From: Pseudorasbora parva
Taxonomy: Eukaryota; Chordata; Actinopteri; Cypriniformes; Gobionidae
Assembly: GCF_024679245.1 (NCBI RefSeq)
Contig: NC_090178.1
Location: forward strand, 29,235,955 to 29,299,954
Length of the DNA: 64,000 bases
Direction: 5' to 3'
The first letter of the stretch is position 1; each line of letters opens with the position of its first letter. A model generated the notes under the pieces. The model was given only the letters and a program-made list of their open reading frames with translations. It did no database searches and was not told the origin of the DNA. Positions 39,901-52,300 of this stretch are shown here, piece after piece. The translations under genes and the position numbers were made by a program.

Positions 39901-42900
39901 CATGAACATTCTGTCTCTGTCCTCTGGAGCCCAGGATCAGCTGCTCAGAGAGTACTTCTCCCCAGATGGTGAGAGTGACAGAGACTGAGAGGGACAGAGG
40001 ATGAAAATTGGTTCAGCATTCTCATTTCTGAATGGTGCACATCCCTGTCTGTCACAGGCATAGGGTACCGTTTCGTGAGAGTACCAGTGGCCAGTTGTGA
40101 TTTTTCAACTCGCCTCTATACGTATGCTGACACTCCAGGGGACTACGATCTCCAGAACTTCACCCTGGCCGAAGAGGATATTCACATGAAGGTATCATAC
40201 ACAAACAGAAACACACCATCACAAATTTGGGGTGTGCGATTTTGACAATCGTTATAACTCGACATTTGTGGAGTATTTTTTTTTGTTTTGTGCTGGCCTG
40301 TTGCCATGACTGGTTAAAAAGCCTGCTGTGGACAGCTGACTCACGACACTTTTCATATTCTATCTTGTGGTTAGTGCACATAATTTTCTAGGGCATTTTT
40401 ACTTATATAAGAGCAATTTATTCAAATAGCGATAGATGATATTTACACTAAGTGAAAATAGTATATTTCTAAGCAATAGATTCTATTTACACAAAGTGAA
40501 AAGAGTAATAGATTCTCACTGCAATATATAAAAATAGCAATATTTTATTTGCAATAAGTGTAAATGGTAGTTAGATGCTATTTATACATAAAAACAGTGG
40601 CAGATACTATATGCACTTCAGTGTTGTTGTACGTTAAATGGTATGCAAAAATAACAGTGTAAATGATTATATTTATGATTGTTGGGACAGTAATGCCCTC
40701 CCTATACCCTACAACCATTAGATCACTATTTCCAGTTTTCAAATATTTTATTAATTTCTAATAATAAATTAATGCCTTTCCCATCTAATGGGAAAAGGGA
40801 GAGTTCAGCAAAAGTTGATTTGCATCAAAACCTTCTACCACATGCCTTAACCCTCCACTATTGCTACTGTTAATAATCTAGCGTCTTTTGTACTTTTATC
40901 TAGCCCAACAAGATGTGTGTTAGTCTAAAAGCCTCTGCCAATAAGGCACTTGTGTTTGAATATTGATATATTAAATGATAAAGACATTAATTGATTTTTT
41001 TTTTTATATATGAAACTGTAACCGCCATAAACCATAACATTAGATGGCAGCAAGTCCTTTATTTCTAAAATTATTCAATGCATGTCATCTTTTGTTAAAT
41101 TCTTACATTTAAAATTATTTACATCAGACTAGTGTTTAAAAAAAGAAAGAATTCTAAAATAAGAAATGATTGATATTTTAAAATAAGAAACTAAAGTTGC
41201 ACAAATTAGCTTTTTTGTAGTTTACACAGAGACGATGGCAGCATTGTTTTCAAGTTTCCATTTTCAGGCCCCAAAATTTCGTTGTCGTGTAAATGAATGG
41301 CCAAAATGCATAAAAAGTTTTGAACAAGGAGAACCATGTGAACAGGGAGCATTCTGATTTCTGACAACGTTGCTGTCTGTTTGCGAAAAACACCTAGGAA
41401 AAAGGACGTCATCATGTTTATGAGTGACTGTTGAATCATTCACTCAATCGATTCATTCAAAAACAAAAATTCATTCAGCAATGTACACCACTGTTTGTTG
41501 CTTGGAGATGTGCAGCGGTTCTTTTTATTGAACTATTGAACTCTTTGTCATTCTAATAGACTATATCACATAGTAAATACATGGATTCTCTGGATTCCTT
41601 CCCAAGTGACTGACTCAATAGTGTCTCCTTGCATAGTGTTGTCTCCTTGCAAACAATTATAAAATGGCTGTATAGGACACATATTGCATACGTGTAATTA
41701 CAACACAAGTCATCTTTCCTCCCCAGATTCCCTTGCTGCAGCGGGCACAGGCTGTCTCTGCTCAGCCTCTCAATCTGTTTGCCAGTGCTTGGAGCGCCCC
41801 CGCCTGGCTGAAGACCAATGGTGCACTGATTGGGAAGGGCTCACTCAAAGGCAAGCCAGGAGGCAAAGAGCATAAGACCTGGGCTCAGTACTACATTAGG
41901 TGCATGACAAAACCTAATACTGCATTTAAATACAAATATCTAAACGGACTGTAATATTTTTTTTTCTGTAACAGTAATTTTTATCCTTTTTTTTTTGATC
42001 TGTCATATTCAGATTTCTAGAGGAGTATGGGAAATATAATCTTTCATTCTGGGGGTTGACATCAGGGAATGAGCCCACTGCAGGCCAAATGACAAATTAC
42101 AGTTTTCAAGCTTTGGGTTTTACTCCGGAGACACAGCGTGACTGGATTGCCCTGGATTTGGGCCCAGCACTCCATTCCTCATCCTTTCCCAAGACCCGCC
42201 TTATGATCCTTGATGACAACCGAGTTCTGCTTCCACACTGGGCCAAAGTGGTAAGTGAGGAGGGGGCAATCAAAGAGGGATGGGAAGAGGTTCAGAGTTC
42301 ACCCAAAAATGAAAATTCTCTCATTAATTACTTACACTAATGTTATTCGACGCGCAAGACTGCCGTTCATCTTCTGAACATAAATGAAGATTTTTTTTCA
42401 AAAAAAAAAACAAAACAATTTTTTAAATCGATGGCTCAGAAAGGCCTTCATTGACACCTTACTTACTTTACTTTATTTATAAAAGGACAATGTTCAATTT
42501 TTAACATAAATGTTTCCATTTCATGTATTGTACCGGATTTAGCTCAAAGGTAATTTTCACCCGCAGTCCTTTGTCACCGATGTCATTTCCTCTCTCAAGA
42601 CCCATAAAAGGCACTAAAGACGTCATTACAAAGCCCATCTCACTACAGTGGCTCTAAAATAATTTTATGAAGCACGAGAATAGTTTTTGTGTGCAAAAAA
42701 ACTAAATAACGACTTGAGTAGTGATAGTGAAATAGTGAATAGTGAAAAGTTTAGGGTTTTTTTGCGCACACAAAAACTATTCTCGTTGCTTCATAAAATG
42801 ATTGTAGAGCCACTGTAGTGAGATGGACTATGTGTCTTGAGGAAATGACATCGGTGTCAATGAAGGCCTGTCTGAGCCATTGGATTTCAACGGAGGTCTT

Positions 42901-45900
42901 ACGGGTGTCGATCGACATTAGGGTAAGTAATTAATGAGAGAATTTTCATTTTTGGGTGAACTAACCCTTTAAGAGTCCACCTCTCTTTACCTGTTGTAGG
43001 TTCTGAGTGACGTACAAGCAGCACGTTACGTCCACGGCATTGGTGTTCACTGGTACCTGGACAGTCTTGCGCCGCCTGACATCACCCTGTCAAACACACA
43101 CCACCTCTACCCTGAGTACTTCCTGTTTGCAACCGAGGCGTGTTCTGGTTGGAAACCGGGGGATCATGGTGTGCGTCTGGGCAGCTGGGACAGAGCAGAG
43201 GACTATGCACATGATATCATACAGGTACTTGATCATTCAGAAAATCAATGTAGATAAAAATGATATACTATAGGATTTACATATAACATAGTCAAACCAA
43301 AAATGATTCTGACACCAGATATATATATATAGGTATTTTTTTTTCTAGTGGTTGCAGGACAGTATAGTTCATTTATGCAAGTGAGGATAGCAAAATAAAG
43401 TAAACTGATGTATTTTGCCTAAAAATTCTTCATACAGTGGACTACCAGTAACATTATTCAGACACTGACCATGTTTTGCTTACGTGTTTTTTCTTGAATT
43501 GCTAATGTGACCTTTTACACCACAGACTGAACTAAATGAAGCATTGTTTGGTCATTGGTTGAACTCAATTAGTATTATCTAATTGTGTACTTAAATTGAA
43601 CAGCTGATTGGTTGATTTTTAATCCATTCCATACCTTTCTATCAAAGTTATCTGACATTACCGCGAGATGCTGGTTAGAAATGTGTCAGAGTGTGGTCCG
43701 ACTTGCTTTGATGTCATGCTGACGTGTGTCAATAATCTCTCGCGTTGGTAAGGTGGACATGTCAGATTATGCAGTCGGGCGCAGTTGCTCTTCACCGACT
43801 GCCCTGACCATGAGCATGATGGGAAACGACTTCCTGATGACACAGCTTAATGCTCATTGGTTTAAACAACCGTGATGTATGGTTCTTTTTTAAAATGTTT
43901 GATTTTAAAACTCCCATATCATGTTTTTATGTGTATAAATTCCCAAACTCTTGGACAGTGCGACCTCTCTGTGGGTTGTGATTGTTGTCATATTTATAAA
44001 AAAAAATTAAAACATGTATGTAATTAAAGTAAAAATGATTGATAAACAGGTCTTTTGAATGGAAATAAATAACAAAAACTTTGGGACTCTTGTTCATAAT
44101 ATTTATTTTCATATAAAAGCAACAGAACTTAAATTACACCCAGTTTATCAGCAACACAGTACATGAATGTGAATCCCGCGATATCCGCCTTTGATCTCGC
44201 AGGTGTCTGATCCAGTACAAGAGAGAACTGTCCGTCTTGCCTGCACTTGTTTCAACGCCTGTTTCAGGCGAGGCGCATCTCAGCCTAATATCAACATTAA
44301 TTTGTTCTGACAGCGTTTAACTCTAGCGAATAAACTATGATAATGTGAGACAATGTTGAAGGTGTCTGAATACATTTGGGTTTGACTGTATATATATATA
44401 TTTAATATTATTATTTAGAAAAGGCTTACCTGTAGAGTATATTTAATAATATATTTAAAGGATGTTCACTTAAAAATAAAAATTTCCTGATAATTCTCAC
44501 CCTCATCTCATCCAAGATGTTCAGATGAAATTAAGTTTTTTGAGGAAAACATCAACAGAATAGTTGGAGGTCCAAATCAATGCAGTTTCAAAGGGCTCTG
44601 CACAATCCCAGCCGATGAATAGGGTCTTATCTATTGAAACCATCTGCCATTTTCTAAAAAATAAATAAAAATGTTTATACTTTAACCTCAGATGTGTGAC
44701 TTCGGAGTTGTGATTATTCACGATACGTGACATCACATCAGAAAGGTCACGGCCGTGACGTAGGTGGAGAAACAAATGTGCAAAATCAAACTTTTGAGGC
44801 CCTTTACAAAAAAAAAAAAAAGGCAAAACAACGATGTCAGGCAATTTTAAAGTTGGATCAATGATGTAGGTCATTACGTTACATTACCTACGCCATGTGA
44901 CGCAACTCCAAAGTTTTTAATTTTTTTGGGTAAATGGCTGATGGTTTCACTAGATAAGACTCTATTCCTTGGCTGGTATCATGCTGAGCCCTTGAAGCCC
45001 TTCGAAACTGCATTGACTTGGACCTTCAACCATTGGTTGCCATTCAAATCCATTATATGAAGAAAAATCTTGCAATGTTTTCCTCAAAAAACTTGAACAT
45101 GAACATTTTGGATGAGATGGGGGTGAGTAAATTATCAGGAAATTTTCATTTTGAAATGAACTAATCCTTTAAGCCTTTTCCCGCCCCATCTTTTTTCCTA
45201 AAAAAGGATTATATTTTCAAATATTTCAGGCAAAATTTTGTGTTAAGGCTGCACTGCCACTTGCATACAAAGGGGCTGCAATATAATAGAGTATTTTTTT
45301 AATGTAATTATTTAAAAATGATTATTTAATGTACCTCTTTTTATTTAGGACATGAATAACTATGTGGCAGGCTGGACAGACTGGAACTTGGCCCTCAATC
45401 AGGAAGGTGGGCCAAATTGGGTTAAGAATTTTGTGGACAGCCCCATTATTGTGGACCCAAGAAAAGATATCTTCTACAAGCAGCCCACCTTCTACAGCAT
45501 GGCCCACTTCAGGTTAGACTCCACTGTTAACTTTAGATTTTAGCTCTTGCACAAAAATGGCATCTAAATGTGACTTTTTGAGCGAGGTTGCCGTTAACAG
45601 GCAACCAGGGGCCTGTACCATGATGGTAGTTTAACAAACTCAGGGTTACAGGATTAGTTTTGAGTTGACGAAACCAAACCATTGTATTAAGGCTTTGTTG
45701 GTCCCATGATGCTGATCATCAGTTTCTCTGTCAACTCAGGCTTTGACCCTGAGTTTAGCTGTGACATCAGTAGTGAACAGCCAATCACACGCTGTGGAAC
45801 TGAGATTCACTTCTCGCGAGACAAGCAGTGAGATTAATTTCTCTCTTCTGCTGAATATTACATGATTGAAAAATAATAAGAATAAAAAAAAACACAGCAA

Positions 45901-48166
45901 GAAGAAAAGCTGTCTATGAAAGAGGACAACTTAAAGGGGGGGTGAAATGCTGTTTCATGCATACTGAGCTTTTTACACCTTTAAAGACTTGGATTCCCAT
46001 CCTAAACATAGACAAAGTTTCAAAAACTAATGTTGGACGTTTGATGGAGTATTTCTGTGTTAAAAATACTCCTTCCGGTTTCTCACAAGTTTCGGCGAGT
46101 TTTTTTCGAGTATGGGAAAAGGTGGGTCAACTTGACGTTAAATAGATCGGAAGGTCCTTGTATGGGCCGTACGGGCTCTTCTCCCGGTAGGGTGCCCGCG
46201 CGCGTAACTAGAGGGAGAGAGAGGAAATGCACGCCGTAAACAGTCCAGTCGCAGATCCAGTCGTCCGTGAACACTTATGACGCGCCGCGCTCCACTTTAT
46301 TCCTATGGGTGACGTCGAGCGACTTCAACGCTTCAGCACAGCATTCTGGGAAGGCAGCGCTGCATTTGAACCGATTTGAACGCAGAAATGACGGGAAGCT
46401 TCAAAGCATTGCTTCAGTCGCGTCGCAAAGTGGATTTCCACGGTCACTGCTGTCACAGGACTTCACCAAATCATACCAAAGAAGTGTGTTTTTGACAGAG
46501 CGGTCCCAGCGATAAAGATTCGGTCCTGCTTTGGAAGCAGCCGGTGAGTAAATCTGCTTCAAATGTCTCTGCTATTGGCTACCGTCGCATGAGTAAACAT
46601 CAGTAAACGACACGATTGCGTGCTTCGTCATTCAAATGCGCTAACGGTTTTGCTTGCTACCTCTAAGGTCTAGTCACATACAATAGTCCATAAACCGAAT
46701 CATGTCCTCATAAACTGCGCGTAAAGACACACAAAGGCCCCTAAATACAGTACATACCACAGAGACGGACATCCTGATGTTGCCATTTCTCCTGTTCAAT
46801 TTATTTCAGCCTCAGATTTGATTGTGGATCATTATCTGTATTAGCTGAGATAGCGATGGGTTTCTCCACGCTTGAGGACGTCACCGCTTTGTGCACATTC
46901 GTCATTCTTTAGCTCCGCCCACACGATACGCCTCCAGGCGCTCGTTTTTTTCCGGAAAGACTCGGTACAGCCTATATTTCTTTTATAAATATGATAAAAC
47001 TAAAGACTTTTCGGAGATATGAAGGATGCAATACTACTCTATAGGTACTCAAGATTGACATGAGATTGACTGAAACTGAGTGTTTCACCCCCCCTTTAAA
47101 GAAAAAATAGTATGCAAGTTATGAAGTTAGTTTAGTTGATATATGGAGCAAATTGAACATTTAAGCTCAGTAAACTTCTTTTTTTTAAGTTTTATTTACT
47201 GATTTTAAAGCTTATTTGTATGACTTTATAGGCTTTTTATTTTAATTTTAACAAAGTGCCTATTAATGATTGATTAACTAAAATGATAAATGTGTAATTG
47301 ATTAAGGGTATTATAATTACATAAATTATCTAAATCATTCAAAATTATTATTATAAATAAGCATTGTTAAAAACCATTTGCTATGTAATGTCCTTTAATT
47401 TGCAGCTGATTGGCCCGATTTCAGGTTGAGATCTCTTATCCAGAACATAACCTGCCCCAGAGCATGTTAGCTGTGGAGCTTAAGTTACTATGGCGATGAA
47501 CACAGCTAAAAGCCAAACCACTTTAATGGTACCTAAAACCCAGGATTGGCACAAACTAAGCTTAAACAAATCTGGCTAGCCAGCTAAACCAGCTTCATGG
47601 TAGGTGAGACACAGTGCCCACGGCTGATTTAAAGTATCCAGAAAAAAAAAGTTGCCCTGTGTATCATCACCTTAAGTTTAAATTTCACTATTAAATGTTG
47701 CCAATGTTTATATTTTTTTGTATCATGTGTGGGTTGTGTACAACTACGCAATATTTTATCAATCTGAATAATATAATACAAATATTCCAGCATTTATAGG
47801 ATAAACTAGGTCTAAGTTTGTTTTTGTGCTTTTAAAACTGACAGCAAGTTCTTATGGGAGGGGTCACAGAGAGTGGGTGTGTCCTTCAGCCAACACACCA
47901 GCCTGGAAATATCTGCCTTTATCAGACCTGATACCTCAGTAGTGTTCATCGTTCTCAACAGGTAAAAGACTGGGATATCATTTACACTCAAACGGTGGTG
48001 TTACATAGCAGTCATTCTTACATGAATTCAGTTTGATATGAAATGTTTTTGAAACTGCAGGTCTGAAGAGGAGGTGCAGTTTGAAGTTTGGGAACAAATG
48101 CTGGGCTTTTTGCCTGGAACGGCTTTACCTCACTCCATCACCACACTACTGTGGAGCAGAAGCTAA
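36990..48166 (+). CDS. gba1: gba1, lysosomal acid beta-glucosidase (glucocerebrosidase)
   Basis: Coding exons: 36990-37041, 37136-37330, 39822-39968, 40058-40191, 41727-41899, 42013-42250, 43000-43224, 45349-45512, 47845-47961, 48061-48166; all GT-AG and in phase, 516 residues (human 536). Starts with a signal peptide ([16 protein letters not shown]). Seen: [67 protein letters not shown], acid/base Glu254 in [18 protein letters not shown], nucleophile Glu359 in [26 protein letters not shown]. Known: glycoside hydrolase family 30, hydrolyses glucosylceramide to ceramide and glucose in the lysosome with saposin C. The first exon is compact, as in GBA1, and no domain is missing. AATAAA lies at about 48333. 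Confidence 0.98.
37631..38072. mobile_element. AAGGGATAGTTCACCC-type element in gba1 intron 2
   Basis: Left GAAAGGGTTAGTTCACCCAA and TAAACCTGTAAGACC; right inverted CTTACGGGTTTGGAACGTCA and TTTTGAGTGAACTAACCCCT. Confidence 0.8.
38302..38980. mobile_element. TTAA-flanked element with AGGTGCACTATG ends
   Basis: TTAA at 38302-38305 and 38977-38980 flank AGGTGCACTATGTAG and (inverted) TTGCATAGTGCACCT. TTAA duplication fits Kolobok or piggyBac types. No transposase recognised. Confidence 0.8.
40437..40930. mobile_element. Second copy of the ACACTAAGTG element, gba1 intron 4
   Basis: TTTACACTAAGTGAAAATAG, GCAATAAGTGTAAATGGTAG, AGTAATGCCCTCCCTATACC and CTAGCCCAACAAGATG parallel 11766-12246. Its centre differs by a small insertion. 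Confidence 0.65.
42290..42973. mobile_element. AAGGGATAGTTCACCC-type element in gba1 intron 6
   Basis: TTCACCCAAAAATGAAAATT CTCTCATTAATTACTTA at 42299-42335 is matched inverted at 42926-42962. A second internal inverted pair (TGCGCACACAAAAACTATTC / GAATAGTTTTTGTGTGCAAA) and the ATTGACACC arms give extended hairpin potential. Confidence 0.8.
43287..44392. mobile_element. Inverted-repeat element with TAGTCAAACC ends
   Basis: Left ATAGTCAAACCAAAAATGAT TCTGACACC; right inverted GGTGTCTGAATACATTTGGG TTTGACTGTA. No coding evidence; contains ATG-poor AT-rich interior. Confidence 0.7.
44457..45173. mobile_element. AAGGGATAGTTCACCC-type element, long inverted arms
   Basis: AAAGGATGTTCACTTAAAAA and CTCACCCTCATCTCATCCAA against inverted TTGGATGAGATGGGGGTGAG and GAAATGAACTAATCCTTT. 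Lies just upstream of gba1 exon 8. Confidence 0.75.
45608..47605. mobile_element. Element with CCTGTACCATGATGG ends, host of a nested insertion
   Basis: Left GGGGCCTGTACCATGATGG with CAAACTCAGGGTTA; right inverted CTAAACCAGCTTCATGGTAG. Imperfect ends, no coding. The TTAA element at 45935-47095 is inside it. Confidence 0.6.
45931..47099. mobile_element. TTAA-flanked 1.16 kb element with AGGGGGGGTGAAA ends
   Basis: TTAA at 45931-45934 and 47096-47099. Ends AGGGGGGGTGAAATGC and inverted GTTTCACCCCCCCT. Interior is CpG-richer than the surroundings. Short frames inside show no recognisable domain. Confidence 0.82.
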
Positions 48167-49372
48167 TCAACTGTACTAAACGGGGTCAATAACCCAAATA
48201 TGCACCTTATTGATTAACTCAAATCACTTCCGGCATGGTTTAAGGCCTGTAACATTTCAAATGACTGCAGCAACCACGATTACAGAGAAATTATTTCAAT
48301 TTAGTCAATAATGATTTATACGTTTTAGAGGCAATAAAAAACATATGACTGGGTCATGCTTTAAAAAAAATTATATTAACATCCCTGGAAAAAACTTGAT
48401 GTATAAAATGTCTTGCACTGAAGATATTATGAATTAAAACACTTAAAATGCAACAATTCACAGCCATTTCTTCTGAGAATACACATGTAAGATACTCAAT
48501 ATGAAGGTCTGAGTGCTTTAGTAGTTTGCCTGTATCATAAGATCAACATGTTTCCTGGTTTTTATTCAGTTTTTTTATTAATACATCGTGGTCATACACA
48601 TCATATAATATATATTTATATACTTTAATATTTAGCGATTCATTGTCATTTTCATCATCAATGTTTTTTGTCTTCCTTAAATGAGTTTTCCAACTAAAAT
48701 TATTTACATTAGAAAAAACTGTAATAGAAATGAGTGTGAAAAGATCTAAATTAAACTGAATGACATTGATGGGTTTGTGATATATACACACCAGAGATAG
48801 AGGGGGGAGAGACAAAACTTCATGATCCCCTGGACAAGTGGTGGGAAAAAAAGGATGCAAGAACAACAAAAGGCCTGTGGACGTAAAGCGACATTTATAA
48901 ACCGCAAAGACACGCCACCCCATCCCAACGAGAATTCACATTGAACGGTAAGAGGCGCTATCTGAGGAGTACAGCTCGTCTCTGGGAAACCAAACACTGT
49001 ACGATCTAAATGTGGGTTGGGAGTTGTGCTGCTAAAGCAACAATATGTGCCCGACCCTACCCTCATCCTACACTGTTTGTTTGTTCACCCGGGGTAGGAA
49101 TAAGAATGGATAAACTAGAGATGCGATGCAGAAAACTGGAAGGAATCAAAGATGTCTAAGAATATGCAAAAGATTTAGATACCTTGGAATAGACACAAAT
49201 AAAGAAGGTTAGAGAAAAGAAGTAAACAAACCATAGTAAAAATATACCAGCATGATGGGATGAACACAAAGTATAGACAAAAAAGAAAGAGACAAACAAG
49301 CTTGGGTTAAGACAGAGAGCTCGGGTGAGACGGGCGGACGTGTGTGTGTGCGCGTGTGAGAGAGTGTGTGTT
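48167..49372. other. Convergent gba1 / rnf115 3' spacer
   Basis: Only untranslated sequence seen: AATAAA for gba1 at about 48333, and TTTATT (AATAAA on the minus strand) at about 48561 for rnf115, implying a long rnf115 3' UTR of about 0.8 kb. Confidence 0.55.
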
Positions 49373-52300
49373 TCAGAAGGACCATCTCTCCGGTGTGCGA
49401 GGATCAGTGTTTAGGGAGGAAGGCTCTGAAGAGGACTGAGTGCCGCTTTCATCCCCATTCAGGCTTTTCCTGCACACAGGACACGTGTCGTGCTTTAAGG
49501 AGGAAGAAGAGAGAAGGGTTTGTCAGTGACTATTTGTGATACTGAAATTACAGTTTGAACCTCACAAGTGACTAAAAACTTTATTCCAACAGTGTGAATT
49601 TAGACACGCCATAGACTGAAACGTGCGTACAACAGTAAGCAAAGTTAGGGATCACAGTTTGTAAAATTTCCTAACACAAATGCACCGCTTTGCTTCAGAA
49701 GGCCTTTATCAAGCCCCGGAGCCATGTAGAGCAGTTATATGATGGATAGATGCACTTTTATGGACTTCAAAACAGAAACAGCCATTCACTGCCATTATAA
49801 AGCTTGGACATTTTTTAAATACATTTTTATTATTTTTTTGTTAAGATTGTATACGTCTGAAAGAACAATGTCACATACACCTAGGATGGCTTCAGGGTGA
49901 GTAAATCATGTAATTTTCATTTTTTGGTGAACCATCTATAATGGTTATAGATACTTCACTGTAACTAACTATAATACTTTTACGTTACAATGAAACATTA
50001 AATACATGTTTTACTTACTTTGCATTATAAATTAAATCTTAACTATTTCAAATAAAAGCTGTTTAAAGAATCCTAAGAAAAGGTATCATAATTCCCACAA
50101 AAATATTAAGCAGCACAACGGATGTTTCTTGAACATCAAATCATCGTATTAGAATGATTTCTAAAGGACCATGTGACACTGAAAACTGAAGTAATGATGC
50201 TGAAAATTCAGCTTTGCATCAGAAATAAATTAGAACATTTAATTTCACAATATTACTGTTTTTTAACAAATAAATCCAAGTCTTAATGACCCTGAAACTT
50301 TTGAACAGCCTTGAATAAATAAATTTGGAAAATGTATAGCTGGCTTTATGGAAGAGGATTATCCTATTTTTAGGAACCATGGCATAAAAAAGTTTGAAAA
50401 CTCCTGGTCTGGACAAACAATCAGTACAAAACATTTTCTTGGTCACCACATAGTTATTTCCGTTTGTGATATTTCTAAGTTTTGATGACTTTAGTTCCCT
50501 GAAAAGTACATAGTTAAATCGCAGAGATGTCAATAAAATGTGTTTGAAAAAAGACTTTGCTCATCTGCACTAAAATGTAAAAGTGTTGTGGTCAAGAACA
50601 AAACCGAGTCCAAGACAAGATCAAGGTAGGGCCGAGACCAGACAGCACTTCTTAAAATCCATCTAAAGGATCCACTTAAACTGCCAGATACATTTCTTAT
50701 ATTTAATCAATTAATACAATTTGAATAATAATACACTATATAAAGCTGTTACAAATTATATCAATACTCAATAATAATATTGAATGTTTATATAAAATCA
50801 ATATCACATTTACAATCGTGCTCATTTTCGTGAAAACAGCTAAAAAAAAGGCCTATCATGTTATAATACATATCCTAAAGGTAGGGTAGGTAGGAATGAT
50901 CTTAAACACTTTTGTCCAAATTTGTTTAAACTTTCCTATATGTCAATACATAATTCAAATGCAAGTAATCTGAAAAAGAGAGTATAAAAATCAAGTGGCT
51001 CTAGACTGTTTAATCTGCAATAAACACCGCTCATTATTTTCTTTCAGGACGAAAAAAGTGATTGGTTTGGGCGACTGTCACTCTCTCTCGCTACCATGGC
51101 AACCACCGCTTTCGCTACAGGATCTGCCCAAGTGCGCGCATCCGTTATGCAAAATAATTTCAGAGAAAGAGCATTCAAAATTCACAGTGCCGGGTTTTGT
51201 AGTCAGCGAAGGCAAACGATGCAAAAAAAGGAAGACAGTACAAGAAAAGGCAATGCACAAAAAGTCTTCGGATAAACAAAGAAATCAAACGCGAGTAAAT
51301 ATCGGCGTGACTTTCCAACGATGGCGAGAACTGAGGGACCTCAAGAGACTGAAAAACGACTGCTCACTGGCTGTATTTCTGCTGGACAGGTAATATTTCA
51401 TTTTGATTATACATTTTTTTGGTTTATGTTTTCATGAAGCATGTATCAAGAGCACATGAAGCTGCCTAATATAGCTAACATAACATTACTTAGCATAAAG
51501 TTACAATGTTGTACAGTTAGCCATTAGTAGAGATGATAAATACTCAATATGCTTAGCTCAAGTTGATCGCTGTCGTGTTGAATTTTGCGAAATGTAACTT
51601 TAGATAACAAAATGCATGTGTAAAAGATAGTACACCGCTTCCAGGAACTTTTTTAGAACTAAGTTAGCTTTAGCTACTACCCTCTGTCTGAACTCTTTTA
51701 CCATGTTCACCGGGAACTTTACCTGCACGTTTATTTCCAACCTTTGGTTTGTTTTTATATTCTCTACCTATGTTTACTTATGTTTTTATCAATGCTACCC
51801 GTTTTCTTTGCCTTATAAATATAATATGTAAGTATCGGTATTCTAGATTGATAGTGAGTACTAAAAGTCATCTTATTTGTTTATATTGATACTGATAAAG
51901 TTAGATTTTTTATTACATGTGATTCTGACATGATGTGACTACATGCACTCTGCTCGTCTGAGGTAAATAATGCGTCCGGTGTAGTGCGTTCATGTATTTT
52001 GGGGGCGTGGCTTTGGAAAGAGCCCAGAAGAGAGAAGGTGGAGTGAATGGAAATAATTAGCTGTCTTTAAAACAGTCGTGAGAGGTCTACAGACACTCAA
52101 ATTTTGTACTTTCTTTTTCAGAGTACTTACATATTATTAGTATTAATTATTATTGATATATAAAGAAAGTTTAAACAAATTTGAAAAAAGGGTTTTTGAA
52201 TCAATTCTTACCTACCCCACCTTAAAATTGTGGCCATTTTTATTCATTTTGGTGACATTTTTGACAATTCTCCATTAATTTCTGATCTGCACTTCAATAA

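Noticed and set aside
46083..46515. Short frames in the 1.16 kb TTAA element
   Set aside because: Overlap each other on both strands, no domain, explained by CpG-rich sequence.
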